A DNA stretch of 64,000 bases from Kaistia soli DSM 19436 (GTDB taxonomy: Bacteria > Pseudomonadota > Alphaproteobacteria > Rhizobiales > Kaistiaceae), in assembly GCF_900129325.1 (NCBI RefSeq), contig NZ_FQUP01000001.1:744001-808000 (forward strand), in the 5' to 3' direction. Shown here piece after piece: positions 34,511 to 43,749 of this stretch. Positions within the stretch are counted from its first letter, which is position 1; each line of letters opens with the position of its first letter. The translations under genes and the position numbers were made by a program. The notes under the pieces were generated by a model that worked only from the letters and a program-made list of their open reading frames with translations, did not search any database and was not told the origin of the DNA.

Positions 34511-35398
34511 ATGATCAGCCCGGATGTGGGCGCAGCGGAGCTGATGGACACCGTCGCCGCGGCATTCCCCGACCTAGGCGGCAGGCCGTTCCACATCCTC
34601 GGCGCCGGCTGGGACAGCGTGGCGCTCGAGGTCGATGGACGGCTGGTCTTCAAGTTTCCGCGCCACGAGGCGGCGCGCGCTGCGCTGATCCGGGAAGCAT
34701 CGCTGCTGGCTGAGATCCGGCCCCGCGTCACATTGGCGGTGCCGGATATCGAACTCGTGCAGAGCCCCCGATTATTCTCGCGGCACCAGAAAATCCCGGG
34801 CGAGCATCTGTTTTCCGAACATTATCTCCGGATGAACAGGGCGCGACGAGCGGACCTCGCCAGGACGCTGGCGCAGTTTCTCGCCGAAACGCACGCGCTC
34901 GATCCGGCTCTGATGGAGACCGCGGGCGGGCGGCCCATCAAGCCCTGGCTGGAGCCGGAGGCGATACTAGCCGGGCTGGAGACCCTGCCTCCAGACTCCC
35001 CGCGAGATTGGGCTCTCAGAACCTTCGAGGCCTGGCAGGCATTGCCGCCGGACCCGTATGGCTTGATCTACGGCCATTTTGATGGCCATGGCTGGAACAT
35101 GGCGTTCGACCATGCGCGAGTGAGGCTGAACGGCATCTACGATTTCGCCGATTCCGGCTTCGGTCCTCTCCATCAGGATTTCATCTATTCGAGCTGGATT
35201 TCATTCCATCTCACCGACCGCATCGTCGATGCCTATGAAGATCTGACGGGACGCTCGCTGGATCGTCGACGGATCACGCTTACGGCCATCGTCCTGCGCA
35301 TCACCGAATTCGTCGAACTTTCTCGGGCTCATGGTACGCCGGAACTCGGCAGGATCGTCGAACTCGCCAATCTTGCTGCGGAGTTTCCGACCCTCTGA
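34511..35398 (+). CDS. Aminoglycoside phosphotransferase-fold kinase (APH family)
   Basis: This 295-residue protein kinase-like-fold enzyme has a nucleotide-binding Lys in LVFKFPRHEAAR (near residue 48), catalytic loop YGHFDGHGWNM (His, Asp and Asn of the HxDxxxxN motif) and metal-binding Asp in IYDFADSGFG. The family phosphorylates small molecules such as homoserine, choline, methylthioribose or antibiotics. It starts 3 bases after the binding-protein stop, so the two are co-expressed. A metabolic kinase acting on the imported or sensed ligand is more likely than drug resistance. It ends 1 base before the opposing ATPase gene. Confidence 0.82.
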   Translation: MISPDVGAAELMDTVAAAFPDLGGRPFHILGAGWDSVALEVDGRLVFKFPRHEAARAALIREASLLAEIRPRVTLAVPDIELVQSPRLFSRHQKIPGEHLFSEHYLRMNRARRADLARTLAQFLAETHALDPALMETAGGRPIKPWLEPEAILAGLETLPPDSPRDWALRTFEAWQALPPDPYGLIYGHFDGHGWNMAFDHARVRLNGIYDFADSGFGPLHQDFIYSSWISFHLTDRIVDAYEDLTGRSLDRRRITLTAIVLRITEFVELSRAHGTPELGRIVELANLAAEFPTL

Positions 35399-35399
35399 A

Positions 35400-36536
35400 C
35401 TAAGCCGCCGACGCCCGGCTGCCGACCGCGCCATAGTCCTCGCGCCATGAGCGCAGCGGCGCGAGCGCCGTGCCGTCCGTATCAAAGACATGGACATAGC
35501 CCGGTGCCGCGTCATAGCCGACGAAGGCGCCCTCGGCGATGTCGTGGATGCCGCGAAGCGAAGCGATCACCCGTTCACCGGATGGCAAAGCCGAGAACAG
35601 GATTGTCTCGGCGCCGAGAAGTTCACGGGCCGTCAGCCGGCATTTGAGCGGACCGTCGGCGGCATGGATCAGATGCTCCGGCCGCACCCCTACCGTGACA
35701 GTCTTGCCGACCAAATCTCCGCTGCCGGACACCGCTGCACGCAGCGTCGCGCGTCCCTCGTCGACGCTGAGGCGCAGGCCGTGCTCGGTGACGGACTCAA
35801 CCTGCGCCACGAGAAAGTTCATCTGCGGCGCGCCGAGGAAGCCGGCGACGAAGCGATTTCGTGGCCGGGCATAGAGTTCGATCGGCGCTCCCGTCTGCTC
35901 GACGATCCCATCGCGCAGCACGACGATCCGGTCGGCCATGGTCATCGCCTCGACCTGATCATGCGTGACATAGACCATGGTCGATTTCAGACGCCGGTGC
36001 AGGGCGACGATCTCGCTGCGCATCTTGACCCGCAATTCGGCATCGAGATTGGAGAGCGGCTCGTCGAACAGGAACGCCTGCGGTTCCTTGACGATGGCCC
36101 GGCCGATGGCGACGCGCTGGCTCTGGCCGCCCGAAAGCTGCGAGGGGCGGCGCTGCAGCAGATGACCGATCTGCAGGATCTCGGCCGCCTCGTTGATGCG
36201 GCGTTCGATCTCCGCCTTCGGCGTCTTCTGGTTGACGAGCCCGAAGCGGAGATTCTCATAGACGCTCATATGCGGATAGAGCGCATAGGACTGGAACACC
36301 ATGGCCATGCCGCGCGCCGATGGCAGGAGATGATCGCACCGCCGGCCGGCGAGATGCACCTCGCCCGACGTGACCTCCTCAAGCCCAGCAATCATGCGCA
36401 GCAGCGTCGACTTTCCGCAGCCGGACGGGCCGACGAAGACCGTGAAGGACTCATCCTCGACCGCGAGATCGATGCCGTGGATCACTTCGACGGATTGATA
36501 GCTCTTGCGGACCGATTTGAGTTCGAGCCTTGCCAT
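35400..36536 (-). CDS. Sugar ABC transporter ATP-binding protein (UgpC/MsmK type)
   Basis: This 378-residue cytoplasmic ATPase has Walker [10 protein letters not shown] (36-44), Q-loop [14 protein letters not shown], signature [19 protein letters not shown], Walker [12 protein letters not shown] and [11 protein letters not shown]-terminal TOBE domain contains VGVRPEHLIHA. It is the last gene of the beta-glucoside operon and powers the two permeases upstream. As an MsmK-like ATPase it could also serve the 4-7 kb importer that has none. The start at 36536 is preferred; a longer frame overlaps the GH116 gene. Confidence 0.92.
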   Translation of the reverse strand: MARLELKSVRKSYQSVEVIHGIDLAVEDESFTVFVGPSGCGKSTLLRMIAGLEEVTSGEVHLAGRRCDHLLPSARGMAMVFQSYALYPHMSVYENLRFGLVNQKTPKAEIERRINEAAEILQIGHLLQRRPSQLSGGQSQRVAIGRAIVKEPQAFLFDEPLSNLDAELRVKMRSEIVALHRRLKSTMVYVTHDQVEAMTMADRIVVLRDGIVEQTGAPIELYARPRNRFVAGFLGAPQMNFLVAQVESVTEHGLRLSVDEGRATLRAAVSGSGDLVGKTVTVGVRPEHLIHAADGPLKCRLTARELLGAETILFSALPSGERVIASLRGIHDIAEGAFVGYDAAPGYVHVFDTDGTALAPLRSWREDYGAVGSRASAA

Positions 36537-36546
36537 GTCCGTCCCC

Positions 36547-39183
36547 TCACCCGGCCGCCTGGATGACGATCGCCTCGCCTGCCTTGAGGCTGGCCGGCCT
36601 CGGCAGGACGACCACGTCGCCCTCGCGACGAGCGGCCTCGCCATCCACGGCCACGGAGCCTGCGAGGAAAGGCAGCAAGAGCCGGCCGACGGAAAGTTCG
36701 CCGCCCAGCAGCTTGAGCGTCGCCCTGCCGCCTTCGACAACGAGTTCGCCCCAGCCCTTGCCGGCCGACCAGAAATGCGTCCCGCGCGGATCGCCCTTGG
36801 GCGCAAAGCCGATCGTGCCGCGGCGCTGGTCGAAAGTCAGCCCGGTCCAGGCATTGACCAGCGCATAGCTCGACAGCGAGCGCGCATAATAGCTGCCGCA
36901 TTCGATCTCGTTCCACGGGCTCCGATTGGAGCCGTCATGGCGGGCGCGGGCGGCGCGGACGATGGTCAGCCCTTCGTCGACGAGCCCGCGCAGGATCATG
37001 TGCGAGGCCGCCATATATTCGAGCCCGGTCCAGACCTCCTCTGCATAGGGCGCAGGAACCGCGGGCTCATGCGTCCCGTCGGGATAGGAGCAGAGTAGCG
37101 TGCCACCCTCATTTTCATAGGCATAGACGCGGCAGGGATTGAAATGATCGACGAGGGAGGCCCGGTAGTTCTCGGTGAAGATCGACTTCAGCGCCGTGGC
37201 AACCTTCTCCGGCGCCAGGATGTCGCCGATGCCGGCGATGTCGGCATGCCACTGGCCGAGGATCTGGTCGGTCAGGCAGCCTTCGCCGATCTGGTACTTG
37301 ATCTCGGAATATTCGTCCGACCAGTAGGCATCCATGAAGCTGTCGGCCAGGACGCCGGCGGCGCGACCGGTGTCAAAGCGCTGGATAAAGGCCTTGTCGG
37401 AGAGGTCGAGCCCTTGGGCAAACCAGCGGCCGTTGAAGAGATGTGCGTCGATATAGGCGCCGCCCTTGGCTGCCATTTCGGCGAGCTCAGCCGCAAACTC
37501 CGCCTCGCCCATCGCAGTCGCCATCTCGGATGCCGCTTTCAGCGCCGCGATATAGATCGACGACAGCCATGAATTCGGTCCGAACAGTTCCATGTCGAGC
37601 GTGTGATGCTGGCGGCCCCAGAGAATGCCGGTCTTCTCAGGATCCCAGAGGTCGGGATTTTCCGGCGACCAGGCATAGTCGAGGGCGCGGCGGATGTTCG
37701 GCCACAGGCCCGCGAGCCAGGCATCGTCGCCCGATTGCCGCCATTCGCGGAACGTCTTGATGATCGCGCCGAAATGACCGTCGGCGCAGGGGCCGATGAT
37801 GTCGAAGCCGGAGCCGAGCGGCAGGCGCTGGCGGAATGTGAGGCCGCCATTCGGCAGCTGGTTATGGTGCCACTCGGTGTCGCGCAGGCTGCGTTCGAGG
37901 ACCGGGAACAGCGAGGCCAGGGCCTGCTGGTAGTTCCAGACATGGGTGCAGGATCCCTCGCATGAACCCTCGCGTTCATGCTGTCCCTCCCAGCCCCAGA
38001 GCTCGCCGCCCTCGAGGCGGATGACCGTTGCGGTGCGCAGCAGCCCCATCGTGCCGGTCGCCGCGTCGATGATCTCGGAGGGCAGCGCCGCGCCGAAGAT
38101 CGAATCCCGGAAGGCGAGCGTCGCGCCGGAAAGGCTGTCCCAGCGCGCGAAGGCGTCGCGGGCGCTCGCCAGCGAGTCCGCCCACTGCGTCGCGTAATAG
38201 TTCTTCCAGGTCGGCTTCGACCCTTCGGTTGCCTGGCTGTCCGGCTTGTCGCGGCGATACCAGTAGATGCTGCCGAGCGGATAGTTCCAGGCGATGGCAA
38301 AGCGGATGGTACGCTTTTCGCCCGGCGCGACGGTGATCCGCGCCGCCAGTGTGCCATGCTCGGGCTGCGCGAACATGTTCTTCACCTGGCGCGGCTTGTC
38401 ATAGTGCCGCTCCGGCATCCGCCCGGCGCGCGCAAACTCGCGCCAATAGAGGCTGAGGCTATCGAACCACTGGCCGCGGAAATGATAGTCGACATGCTCG
38501 ACGTCGTCCGCGTCGGTCATGATGGCGAGATCGCCGCGCTGGTCTGCGGCGCGATGCTCGTCGGCCGAAGTGAGATGCAGCGCCGACGTGCCGCCCTCCT
38601 TGACGAAATGATGGATACCGCTGTCGCAGCCGAAATTGCCGAGCGTTCCAGCGATCGTGTAGTCGATTGGCGCGGCGGTGGTGTTCTCGACCTCGAAGGC
38701 GAACATTGCGACGGGAAGCGAGGAATCCCGGTCGTTGTGCGGGATGAAGGGCGATAGCGCCTGCATACGCACATCGCCGGGAAAGCGTTCGTCATGGAAG
38801 GCGAATTCCGCCACAGGGAAGCGGCCGACAAAGGTCACGTCGGCGAAATGCGGCACGCCGGCCGTGGAATCACGATTGGCGCCGAAGCCGAAGCCGTCGA
38901 ATTTGCGAACCGAAGGCGATCCCGTCGGCGTCCCCTCATAGGGTCCGTTCAGCACCAACGCCTTCAGGAGCTTGCCGTCCTGCTCCGCCTTGATGGCGAA
39001 ATGGCTGTAGCCGTTGAACTGGTGCAGCTCGGGCCGGTTGCGGATCGACCAGTCGACCATACGGCCGGCGCCGGTCATCGAGAAGCCTCCGGCCCCAATG
39101 CCGCCGAGCGGGAAGACAGCGTAGCGGCGGCGCGCATCGCGATAGACGAAGCGTTGGTCGATCGATTGAAGATCGTTCAGCAT
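36547..39183 (-). CDS. GH116 family beta-glucosidase (non-lysosomal glucosylceramidase-like)
   Basis: This large enzyme of about 878 residues has the GH116 layout: an N-terminal beta-sandwich (FPLGGIGAGGFSMTGAGRM, WSIRNRPE) and a C-terminal (alpha/alpha)6 barrel. Likely active-site segments are EGSCTHVWNYQQALASLFP (nucleophile region, around residue 400) and HHTLDMELFGPNSWL (acid/base Asp region, around residue 530). No signal peptide is visible, so it hydrolyses imported beta-glucosides (or xylosides) in the cytoplasm. Two starts are possible: ATG 39198, without a Shine-Dalgarno sequence, or 39183, preceded by GGGAACTCAGGGA. The second is chosen. It lies between permease and ATPase genes of one operon. 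Confidence 0.88.
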   Translation of the reverse strand: MLNDLQSIDQRFVYRDARRRYAVFPLGGIGAGGFSMTGAGRMVDWSIRNRPELHQFNGYSHFAIKAEQDGKLLKALVLNGPYEGTPTGSPSVRKFDGFGFGANRDSTAGVPHFADVTFVGRFPVAEFAFHDERFPGDVRMQALSPFIPHNDRDSSLPVAMFAFEVENTTAAPIDYTIAGTLGNFGCDSGIHHFVKEGGTSALHLTSADEHRAADQRGDLAIMTDADDVEHVDYHFRGQWFDSLSLYWREFARAGRMPERHYDKPRQVKNMFAQPEHGTLAARITVAPGEKRTIRFAIAWNYPLGSIYWYRRDKPDSQATEGSKPTWKNYYATQWADSLASARDAFARWDSLSGATLAFRDSIFGAALPSEIIDAATGTMGLLRTATVIRLEGGELWGWEGQHEREGSCEGSCTHVWNYQQALASLFPVLERSLRDTEWHHNQLPNGGLTFRQRLPLGSGFDIIGPCADGHFGAIIKTFREWRQSGDDAWLAGLWPNIRRALDYAWSPENPDLWDPEKTGILWGRQHHTLDMELFGPNSWLSSIYIAALKAASEMATAMGEAEFAAELAEMAAKGGAYIDAHLFNGRWFAQGLDLSDKAFIQRFDTGRAAGVLADSFMDAYWSDEYSEIKYQIGEGCLTDQILGQWHADIAGIGDILAPEKVATALKSIFTENYRASLVDHFNPCRVYAYENEGGTLLCSYPDGTHEPAVPAPYAEEVWTGLEYMAASHMILRGLVDEGLTIVRAARARHDGSNRSPWNEIECGSYYARSLSSYALVNAWTGLTFDQRRGTIGFAPKGDPRGTHFWSAGKGWGELVVEGGRATLKLLGGELSVGRLLLPFLAGSVAVDGEAARREGDVVVLPRPASLKAGEAIVIQAAG

Positions 39184-39231
39184 TCCCTGAGTTCCCATTC
39201 ATGAAAATATCGCGCGGGTGAACGGTCCGCG

Positions 39232-40071
39232 TCAGTTCTTGATGCCGCTCATCGTGACGCCCTCGATCACCAGCTTCTGGGCGAGGAGGAAGATGAGGAT
39301 CACCGGCAGCACGGCCATGCTCATGGCGGCCATGACCATCGAGAGGTTGCCCTGCCCCATGAATCCGCGAAGCATGTCCATGGCGACCGGCAGTGTCATG
39401 GATTCCTGCGGCTCGAGCAGGACGCGGGCCTGGAAATAGTAGTTCCAGGTCTGCGTGAAGGTGATGATGCCGAGCGCCGAAAGGGCGGGGCGCAGCTGCG
39501 GCAGTGAGATGCGGAAGAAGATCTTGAAATAGCCGGCGCCATCCATGAGCGCCGCTTCTTCAAGCGCCTTCGGCTGCGAGCGCATGAACTGCCGCACGAG
39601 GAACACGCCGAAGCTCGAGGTCAGATACATCAGCGCGAGGCCGATCGGCCGGTTGAGCAGGCCCGTCTCGGCATAGCCGAGATAGATCGGAATGATCGTC
39701 ACCTGAGCCGGGAACATCAGCCCGACCAGCATGATGAAGAACAGGCTGTCGCGCCCTGGAAAATCAAGTCGCGCAAAGGCGAAGGCGGCGAGCGTGCAGG
39801 TGATCAGCTGCCCGACGGTGACGAGAACCGCAATCTGGATCGAGTTCCAGTAGATCTGCAGGAACGGAATCTCGGAGGCGAGCACGGCGCGATAATTGGT
39901 GAAGTCGAAGGTCGGCGGCAGGAAGCTCGGCGGCATCTTGTAGGCGTCCGCGACCGGGCGGAACGACATCGAGAACAGCCACATGAACGGCAGCAGCATG
40001 AAGACGCCGAGCACGGCCATCACGGCAATGATGGCGCGGTCGGTCCATTTCTGGCGCGAGCGGGTCTGCAT
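39232..40071 (-). CDS. Carbohydrate ABC transporter permease (MalG family)
   Basis: This 279-residue inner-membrane permease has six predicted segments, starting with AIIAVMAVLGVFMLLPFMWLFSMSF. Its EAA loop is KALEEAALMDGAGYFKIFFRISLPQL. The start at 40071 lies 11 bases downstream of the end of the MalF-type gene. It forms the channel for the beta-glucoside importer with that partner. Confidence 0.9.
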   Translation of the reverse strand: MQTRSRQKWTDRAIIAVMAVLGVFMLLPFMWLFSMSFRPVADAYKMPPSFLPPTFDFTNYRAVLASEIPFLQIYWNSIQIAVLVTVGQLITCTLAAFAFARLDFPGRDSLFFIMLVGLMFPAQVTIIPIYLGYAETGLLNRPIGLALMYLTSSFGVFLVRQFMRSQPKALEEAALMDGAGYFKIFFRISLPQLRPALSALGIITFTQTWNYYFQARVLLEPQESMTLPVAMDMLRGFMGQGNLSMVMAAMSMAVLPVILIFLLAQKLVIEGVTMSGIKN

Positions 40072-40082
40072 CGGCGGCCCCC

Positions 40083-41027
40083 CTAGTAGCTGACCCATCG
40101 CCGCGACGCGATGAGCTGCAGCGAGGTCAGGATGAGGATGACGAAGGTGAGGATGACCGAGACCGAGGCGGCATAGCCGATCTCGAACGAACCGAAGGCT
40201 TCCTCGACGATGTAGATCGACATCGATCGCGTCGAGTCGCCGGGGCCGCCCGAGGTCAGGATGACTATGGATTCATAGACCTGCATCGCGCCGATCGAGG
40301 CGTAGACGATGTTGAAGAAGATCACCGGCGAGATCCACGGCAAAATGATCCGCGAGAACCGCCGCCAGTACGAGGCGCCGTCCATGATCGCCGCATCCAT
40401 GATCGTCTTCGGCACGCCCTGAAGAGCGGCGATGAAGATGATCATGAAGAAGCCAGTGTTCTTCCAGACATCCATGATGATGATCGACATCATCGCTGTC
40501 GAGGATGAGGTCAGCCAGCGGACAGGCGTGATGCCGAGGCGGATCAGGTAATAATTGATGATGCCGAGATCATCGCCATAGAAATAACCCCAGACGATCG
40601 ACACGAAGGCAGCCGCGATGATCACCGGCAGGAAGAAGGCAAGGCGGAAAAAGTAGAGCAGGAAGGCAGGCATGGCGCGGTTGAGCGCCAGGGCGAGCGC
40701 CAGACCGACGCCGACATTGAAGGTCACGGCGAAGAAGGCGAAGCGCAGCGTGTTCCAGAAGATCTCGAGCGACCGGCCGTCGGTGAAGAAACGCTTGAAA
40801 TTGTCGAGCCCGACAAAACTCGCCCCGTCGATCGCGTCGTAATAGGTGAAGGCCAGCAGGAAAGTGACGATGACCGGCGCCAGAACGAATGTGAGGTAAA
40901 GCGCGAAGGACGGCAGGATGAACAGGTACCCAGCGCGCGCCTGGGCTCGCTTCAGTTCCGACGGCCGATTTCCGGATGCGGATATCGACGGCGTCGCCGT
41001 CATGATGGGGGTCGCTGGTATCGTCAT
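40083..41027 (-). CDS. Sugar ABC transporter permease (MalF family)
   Basis: This 314-residue permease has a soluble N-terminal tail of about 30 residues, then AGYLFILPSFALYLTFVLAPVIVTFLL and five more membrane segments. Its EAA loop is KTIMDAAIMDGASYWRRFSRIILPWISP. The start could be ATG 41027 or ATG 41003; neither has a strong ribosome-binding site. It is second in the operon after the binding protein, separated by a hairpin-containing gap. Confidence 0.88.
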   Translation of the reverse strand: MTIPATPIMTATPSISASGNRPSELKRAQARAGYLFILPSFALYLTFVLAPVIVTFLLAFTYYDAIDGASFVGLDNFKRFFTDGRSLEIFWNTLRFAFFAVTFNVGVGLALALALNRAMPAFLLYFFRLAFFLPVIIAAAFVSIVWGYFYGDDLGIINYYLIRLGITPVRWLTSSSTAMMSIIIMDVWKNTGFFMIIFIAALQGVPKTIMDAAIMDGASYWRRFSRIILPWISPVIFFNIVYASIGAMQVYESIVILTSGGPGDSTRSMSIYIVEEAFGSFEIGYAASVSVILTFVILILTSLQLIASRRWVSY

Positions 41028-41083
41028 GGCATCACGCGCATCGATGAAGGTTGATCGTCCCGACGGCAGGCAGGTCGTCGCGC

Positions 41084-41110
41084 TCCCTCTCCCGGCTTTC
41101 GGGAGAGGGA
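41084..41110 (-). repeat. Intercistronic 11-bp palindrome (REP-like element)
   Basis: TCCCTCTCCCG and CGGGAGAGGGA form a perfect 11-bp stem with a 5-base loop, between the binding-protein gene and the first permease gene. The sequence style resembles dispersed palindromic elements common in Rhizobiales genomes. Here it could protect the binding-protein message from decay. The 117-base gap shows no gene. Confidence 0.5.
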
Positions 41111-41144
41111 CTTTTAGGAGGGCAGCCTGAGGGATGCTGCGGAC

Positions 41145-42413
41145 CTAGCCGCCCTTGGCGGCGAGACGCTTGAAGGAGGCTTCAAGCTCCTCATTGGTCT
41201 TCTTCACGCCCTCGGCAATCGAGATTTCGTCCGCCATCATGGCTTGGTAGTTGCGGATGAAGATCTTCTCGACTTCCTGGAAATTTGCCGGCGAGGGAAC
41301 AGGCAGCGTGTTCGGCAAGGACTGGTAATAAAGCGCCGCGCTCGGCGGGAAGGCCAGGAAAGCCTCGGTGTCCGCCGCCGACTTGCGTCCCGGGACGCCG
41401 CCGCCGCCCTCGCCTTCTTCCTTCTGCGTCTCGAAGCTGGTGAGTTCCGTGACGAGTGCCTTAGCGAGTTCGGGGTTCTTCGACGTGCGTGAGACCGCAT
41501 AGCCGCCGAAGCCGATCACGGTGATGCCGGTTTCCTTCTGCGGCGGGAAAGTCACGTCCATGTCGAGCTTGGCGCGCTTGGCGTTTTCGACGATCCAATG
41601 CCCGCGCGAGATCATCGCGACCTGCCCGGCGTTGAACTGGTTGTCCATCGTATCCTTGCCGGGGATCGGCGAGACCTTGTCGACATGGATGAGGTCATGC
41701 AGGAACTGAAGCGATTCCGCGACCTTCGGATCCAGCATGTTGGAGCCTGACCAGTCCTTCGTCAGGATCGACGTGCCGTTGGAGAAGAACCAGGGCTGGA
41801 TGAAGAAGAACTGGTTGGGTACCTCATAGCCAAACTGGGTGGCATTGCCGGCCGTATCTCGCTTGGTCAGCTTCTTCGCGGTCTCGCGAAACTGGTCCCA
41901 GGTCCATTCCGGCTTCGGATAATCAACTCCCGCTTCCTTGAATAAGGCGCGGTTGTAGTTGATCATGATGTTGTTCCAGCCGATGGGGATGAAATAGGTC
42001 TTCCCCTGGTAGGACGATTGTTCAAAAAGGCTGGGTGCGAAGTCGGAATAGCCTGGATTCTTCGCGATATAGTCGTCGAGCGGAATGAACAGCTTCTTGG
42101 ATTCGAATGTCCGGAAGGTTTCAATGGCCGTGCCATAGACGTCGGCGGCGTTGCGCGCGTTGAACTGGCTGAGCACGCGCGTCACGTAATCGCCCCAGCC
42201 GGTCGAGATCGGATCCATCGTCAGCTCGACGGTGACGTTAGGATAGCTCTTGTTGAAGCGGGCGATGGCGTTCTTGATCGCCGCAGTCTGGGCTTCACCG
42301 CCGAACGACATGAGTTTCAGCGTCGCCTTTTCGTCGGACTGGGCATTGGCAGCGGATATCGCGGCCAGGCCGATCGCTGCCGACAGCGCGAGTTTCGCAA
42401 GTTTCTTCAGCAC
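41145..42413 (-). CDS. Extracellular solute-binding protein (sugar ABC importer)
   Basis: This 422-residue periplasmic binding protein has a signal peptide (LKKLAKLALSAAIGLAAISAANA) and a MalE-type fold (LKLMSFGGEAQTAAIKNAIARFNKSYPNVTVEL). Translation starts at GTG 42413 after GGAGAGGAA. It is the first gene of the operon with two permeases, a GH116 enzyme and the ATPase. The ligand is therefore probably a beta-glucoside or similar oligosaccharide. Two LacI-type operators lie upstream. Confidence 0.9.
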   Translation of the reverse strand: MLKKLAKLALSAAIGLAAISAANAQSDEKATLKLMSFGGEAQTAAIKNAIARFNKSYPNVTVELTMDPISTGWGDYVTRVLSQFNARNAADVYGTAIETFRTFESKKLFIPLDDYIAKNPGYSDFAPSLFEQSSYQGKTYFIPIGWNNIMINYNRALFKEAGVDYPKPEWTWDQFRETAKKLTKRDTAGNATQFGYEVPNQFFFIQPWFFSNGTSILTKDWSGSNMLDPKVAESLQFLHDLIHVDKVSPIPGKDTMDNQFNAGQVAMISRGHWIVENAKRAKLDMDVTFPPQKETGITVIGFGGYAVSRTSKNPELAKALVTELTSFETQKEEGEGGGGVPGRKSAADTEAFLAFPPSAALYYQSLPNTLPVPSPANFQEVEKIFIRNYQAMMADEISIAEGVKKTNEELEASFKRLAAKGG

Positions 42414-42477
42414 GTTCCTCTCCTCCCCTTCGCCGCCGGCGTCTTGGCCGGCTCCGATGGACTGATCCCATCGTGGT

Positions 42478-42489
42478 CGAAACGTTTCG
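42478..42489. promoter_or_regulatory. LacI-family operator 1 (CGAAACGTTTCG)
   Basis: This 12-bp perfect palindrome has the central CG typical of LacI-family sites. It lies 65 bases upstream of the binding-protein start. An identical site begins exactly 80 bases further on, which would permit DNA looping by a tetramer or dual dimer binding. Confidence 0.75.
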
Positions 42490-42557
42490 TGAAAAAGTGA
42501 TCGAATAAGGCGGGGTCACGACCTCCTCGTCGAACCCGCTACGACATGGCTCTTGCA

Positions 42558-42569
42558 CGAAACGTTTCG
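42558..42569. promoter_or_regulatory. LacI-family operator 2 (CGAAACGTTTCG)
   Basis: This is the second identical palindrome, 39 bases upstream of the regulator's own GTG start. Its position suggests autoregulation of the LacI gene together with control of the divergent sugar operon. Confidence 0.75.
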
Positions 42570-42608
42570 AGTCTTACACTGCGATGCGCGGAAGGCAAGT
42601 GAGGAATC

Positions 42609-43658
42609 GTGGCTACCATCAAGGACGTCGCCGTCAAGGCGGGAGTCGCCATCTCGACGGTCTCGGCGGTGATCAACCGCTCGGCACCGGTCAGCGAGGA
42701 CGTTATCGCGCGCGTCGAGGCGGCGATCTCAGCGATCGGCTATCTCCCGCACGGCGCCGCCAAGGCGCTTCGCAGTGGCAATTCGCGGCTGATCGGCGTC
42801 ATTCTGCCTGACATTACGAACCCGTTCTTCTCGATGGTGGCGAGGGTCATCGAAACAGTCTGTATGAAGGCCGGCTACATGACCTTCGTCTACAACACGG
42901 ACGAGGACCCCCAGCATGAGATGCATATTCTGCGGATGATGCGCATGCAGCGCGTCGCCGGGATGATCCTGATCTCGACCCGCTCTGACGCCGAGCACGG
43001 CCGGCGGCTGATGGCCGAGATCAATGTTCCGACGGTGCTTTTCAGCTCCGCCGTTCCGGTGACGCCCTACGACGCGATCACGCTCGACGAGCGAAAGGCG
43101 AGCCGGCTCGCGATCGACTATCTCGCCGGGCTCGGCCACCGCAGGATCGGCGTCGTCAGCGGGCGACCGCTCGTCTCGACGCATGAGGAAAGACTCGAAT
43201 CCTGCCTGGAGGCGCTTGCGGCGCATGGCATCCCGCCGCAGCCGGACCTGATCGTCGCTGCCAATTTCGACCAACAACAGGCCTTCGAGGCGACGCGGGC
43301 GCTCCTCGCGCTGCCGGATCCGCCGACCGCGATCTTCGCCTTCAGCAATCTCATGCTCATCGGCGTGATGCGTGCGCTGGTCACCTCCGGACGGAGTTGC
43401 CCGCGCGACATCTCATTGGTCGGGGTCGGCGATTTCGACTGGCCCGAAATCATGAACCCGCAGGTGACCGTGGTCTCTATGCCGGCCGCCCAGATGGCGG
43501 AATTCACCATCGCGACGCTGTTGGCCGAGATCGCCGGAAAGCGCCCGCCGACGGGAAAGCGGACCCTCTTCCCGCCCGAACTCATCGTCCGCGCCTCCTG
43601 CGCATCCGCGGAGCTGATGCCCTCGCAAAAGCGACGGCAACCGGCGCGCGCCGAATGA
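42609..43658 (+). CDS. LacI family transcriptional regulator
   Basis: This 349-residue repressor has an N-terminal LacI helix-turn-helix (ATIKDVAVKAGVAISTVSAVINRSAPVSEDVIARVEAAISAIGYLP). The hinge helix (AAKALRSGNSRLIGV) and periplasmic-binding-like effector domain follow. Translation starts at GTG 42609 after GAGG. It is divergent from the binding-protein/GH116 operon and very likely represses it by binding the two CGAAACGTTTCG sites, with a beta-glucoside or product as inducer. The gap after it (43659-43749) holds nothing recognisable. Confidence 0.93.
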   Translation: MATIKDVAVKAGVAISTVSAVINRSAPVSEDVIARVEAAISAIGYLPHGAAKALRSGNSRLIGVILPDITNPFFSMVARVIETVCMKAGYMTFVYNTDEDPQHEMHILRMMRMQRVAGMILISTRSDAEHGRRLMAEINVPTVLFSSAVPVTPYDAITLDERKASRLAIDYLAGLGHRRIGVVSGRPLVSTHEERLESCLEALAAHGIPPQPDLIVAANFDQQQAFEATRALLALPDPPTAIFAFSNLMLIGVMRALVTSGRSCPRDISLVGVGDFDWPEIMNPQVTVVSMPAAQMAEFTIATLLAEIAGKRPPTGKRTLFPPELIVRASCASAELMPSQKRRQPARAE

Positions 43659-43749
43659 CAGCTGGCGCGACGATGCGACAGCAGAGATCCTGAGACAGGG
43701 AACGATCATCGCCGGGACTCGCACCGCAATAAGGCTGGAGCGAGCGCGA

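Noticed and set aside
34511-35398. APH-fold kinase as an antibiotic-resistance gene
   Set aside because: It is co-encoded with an amino-acid-type binding protein and lacks mobile-element context, so a metabolic kinase is more likely.
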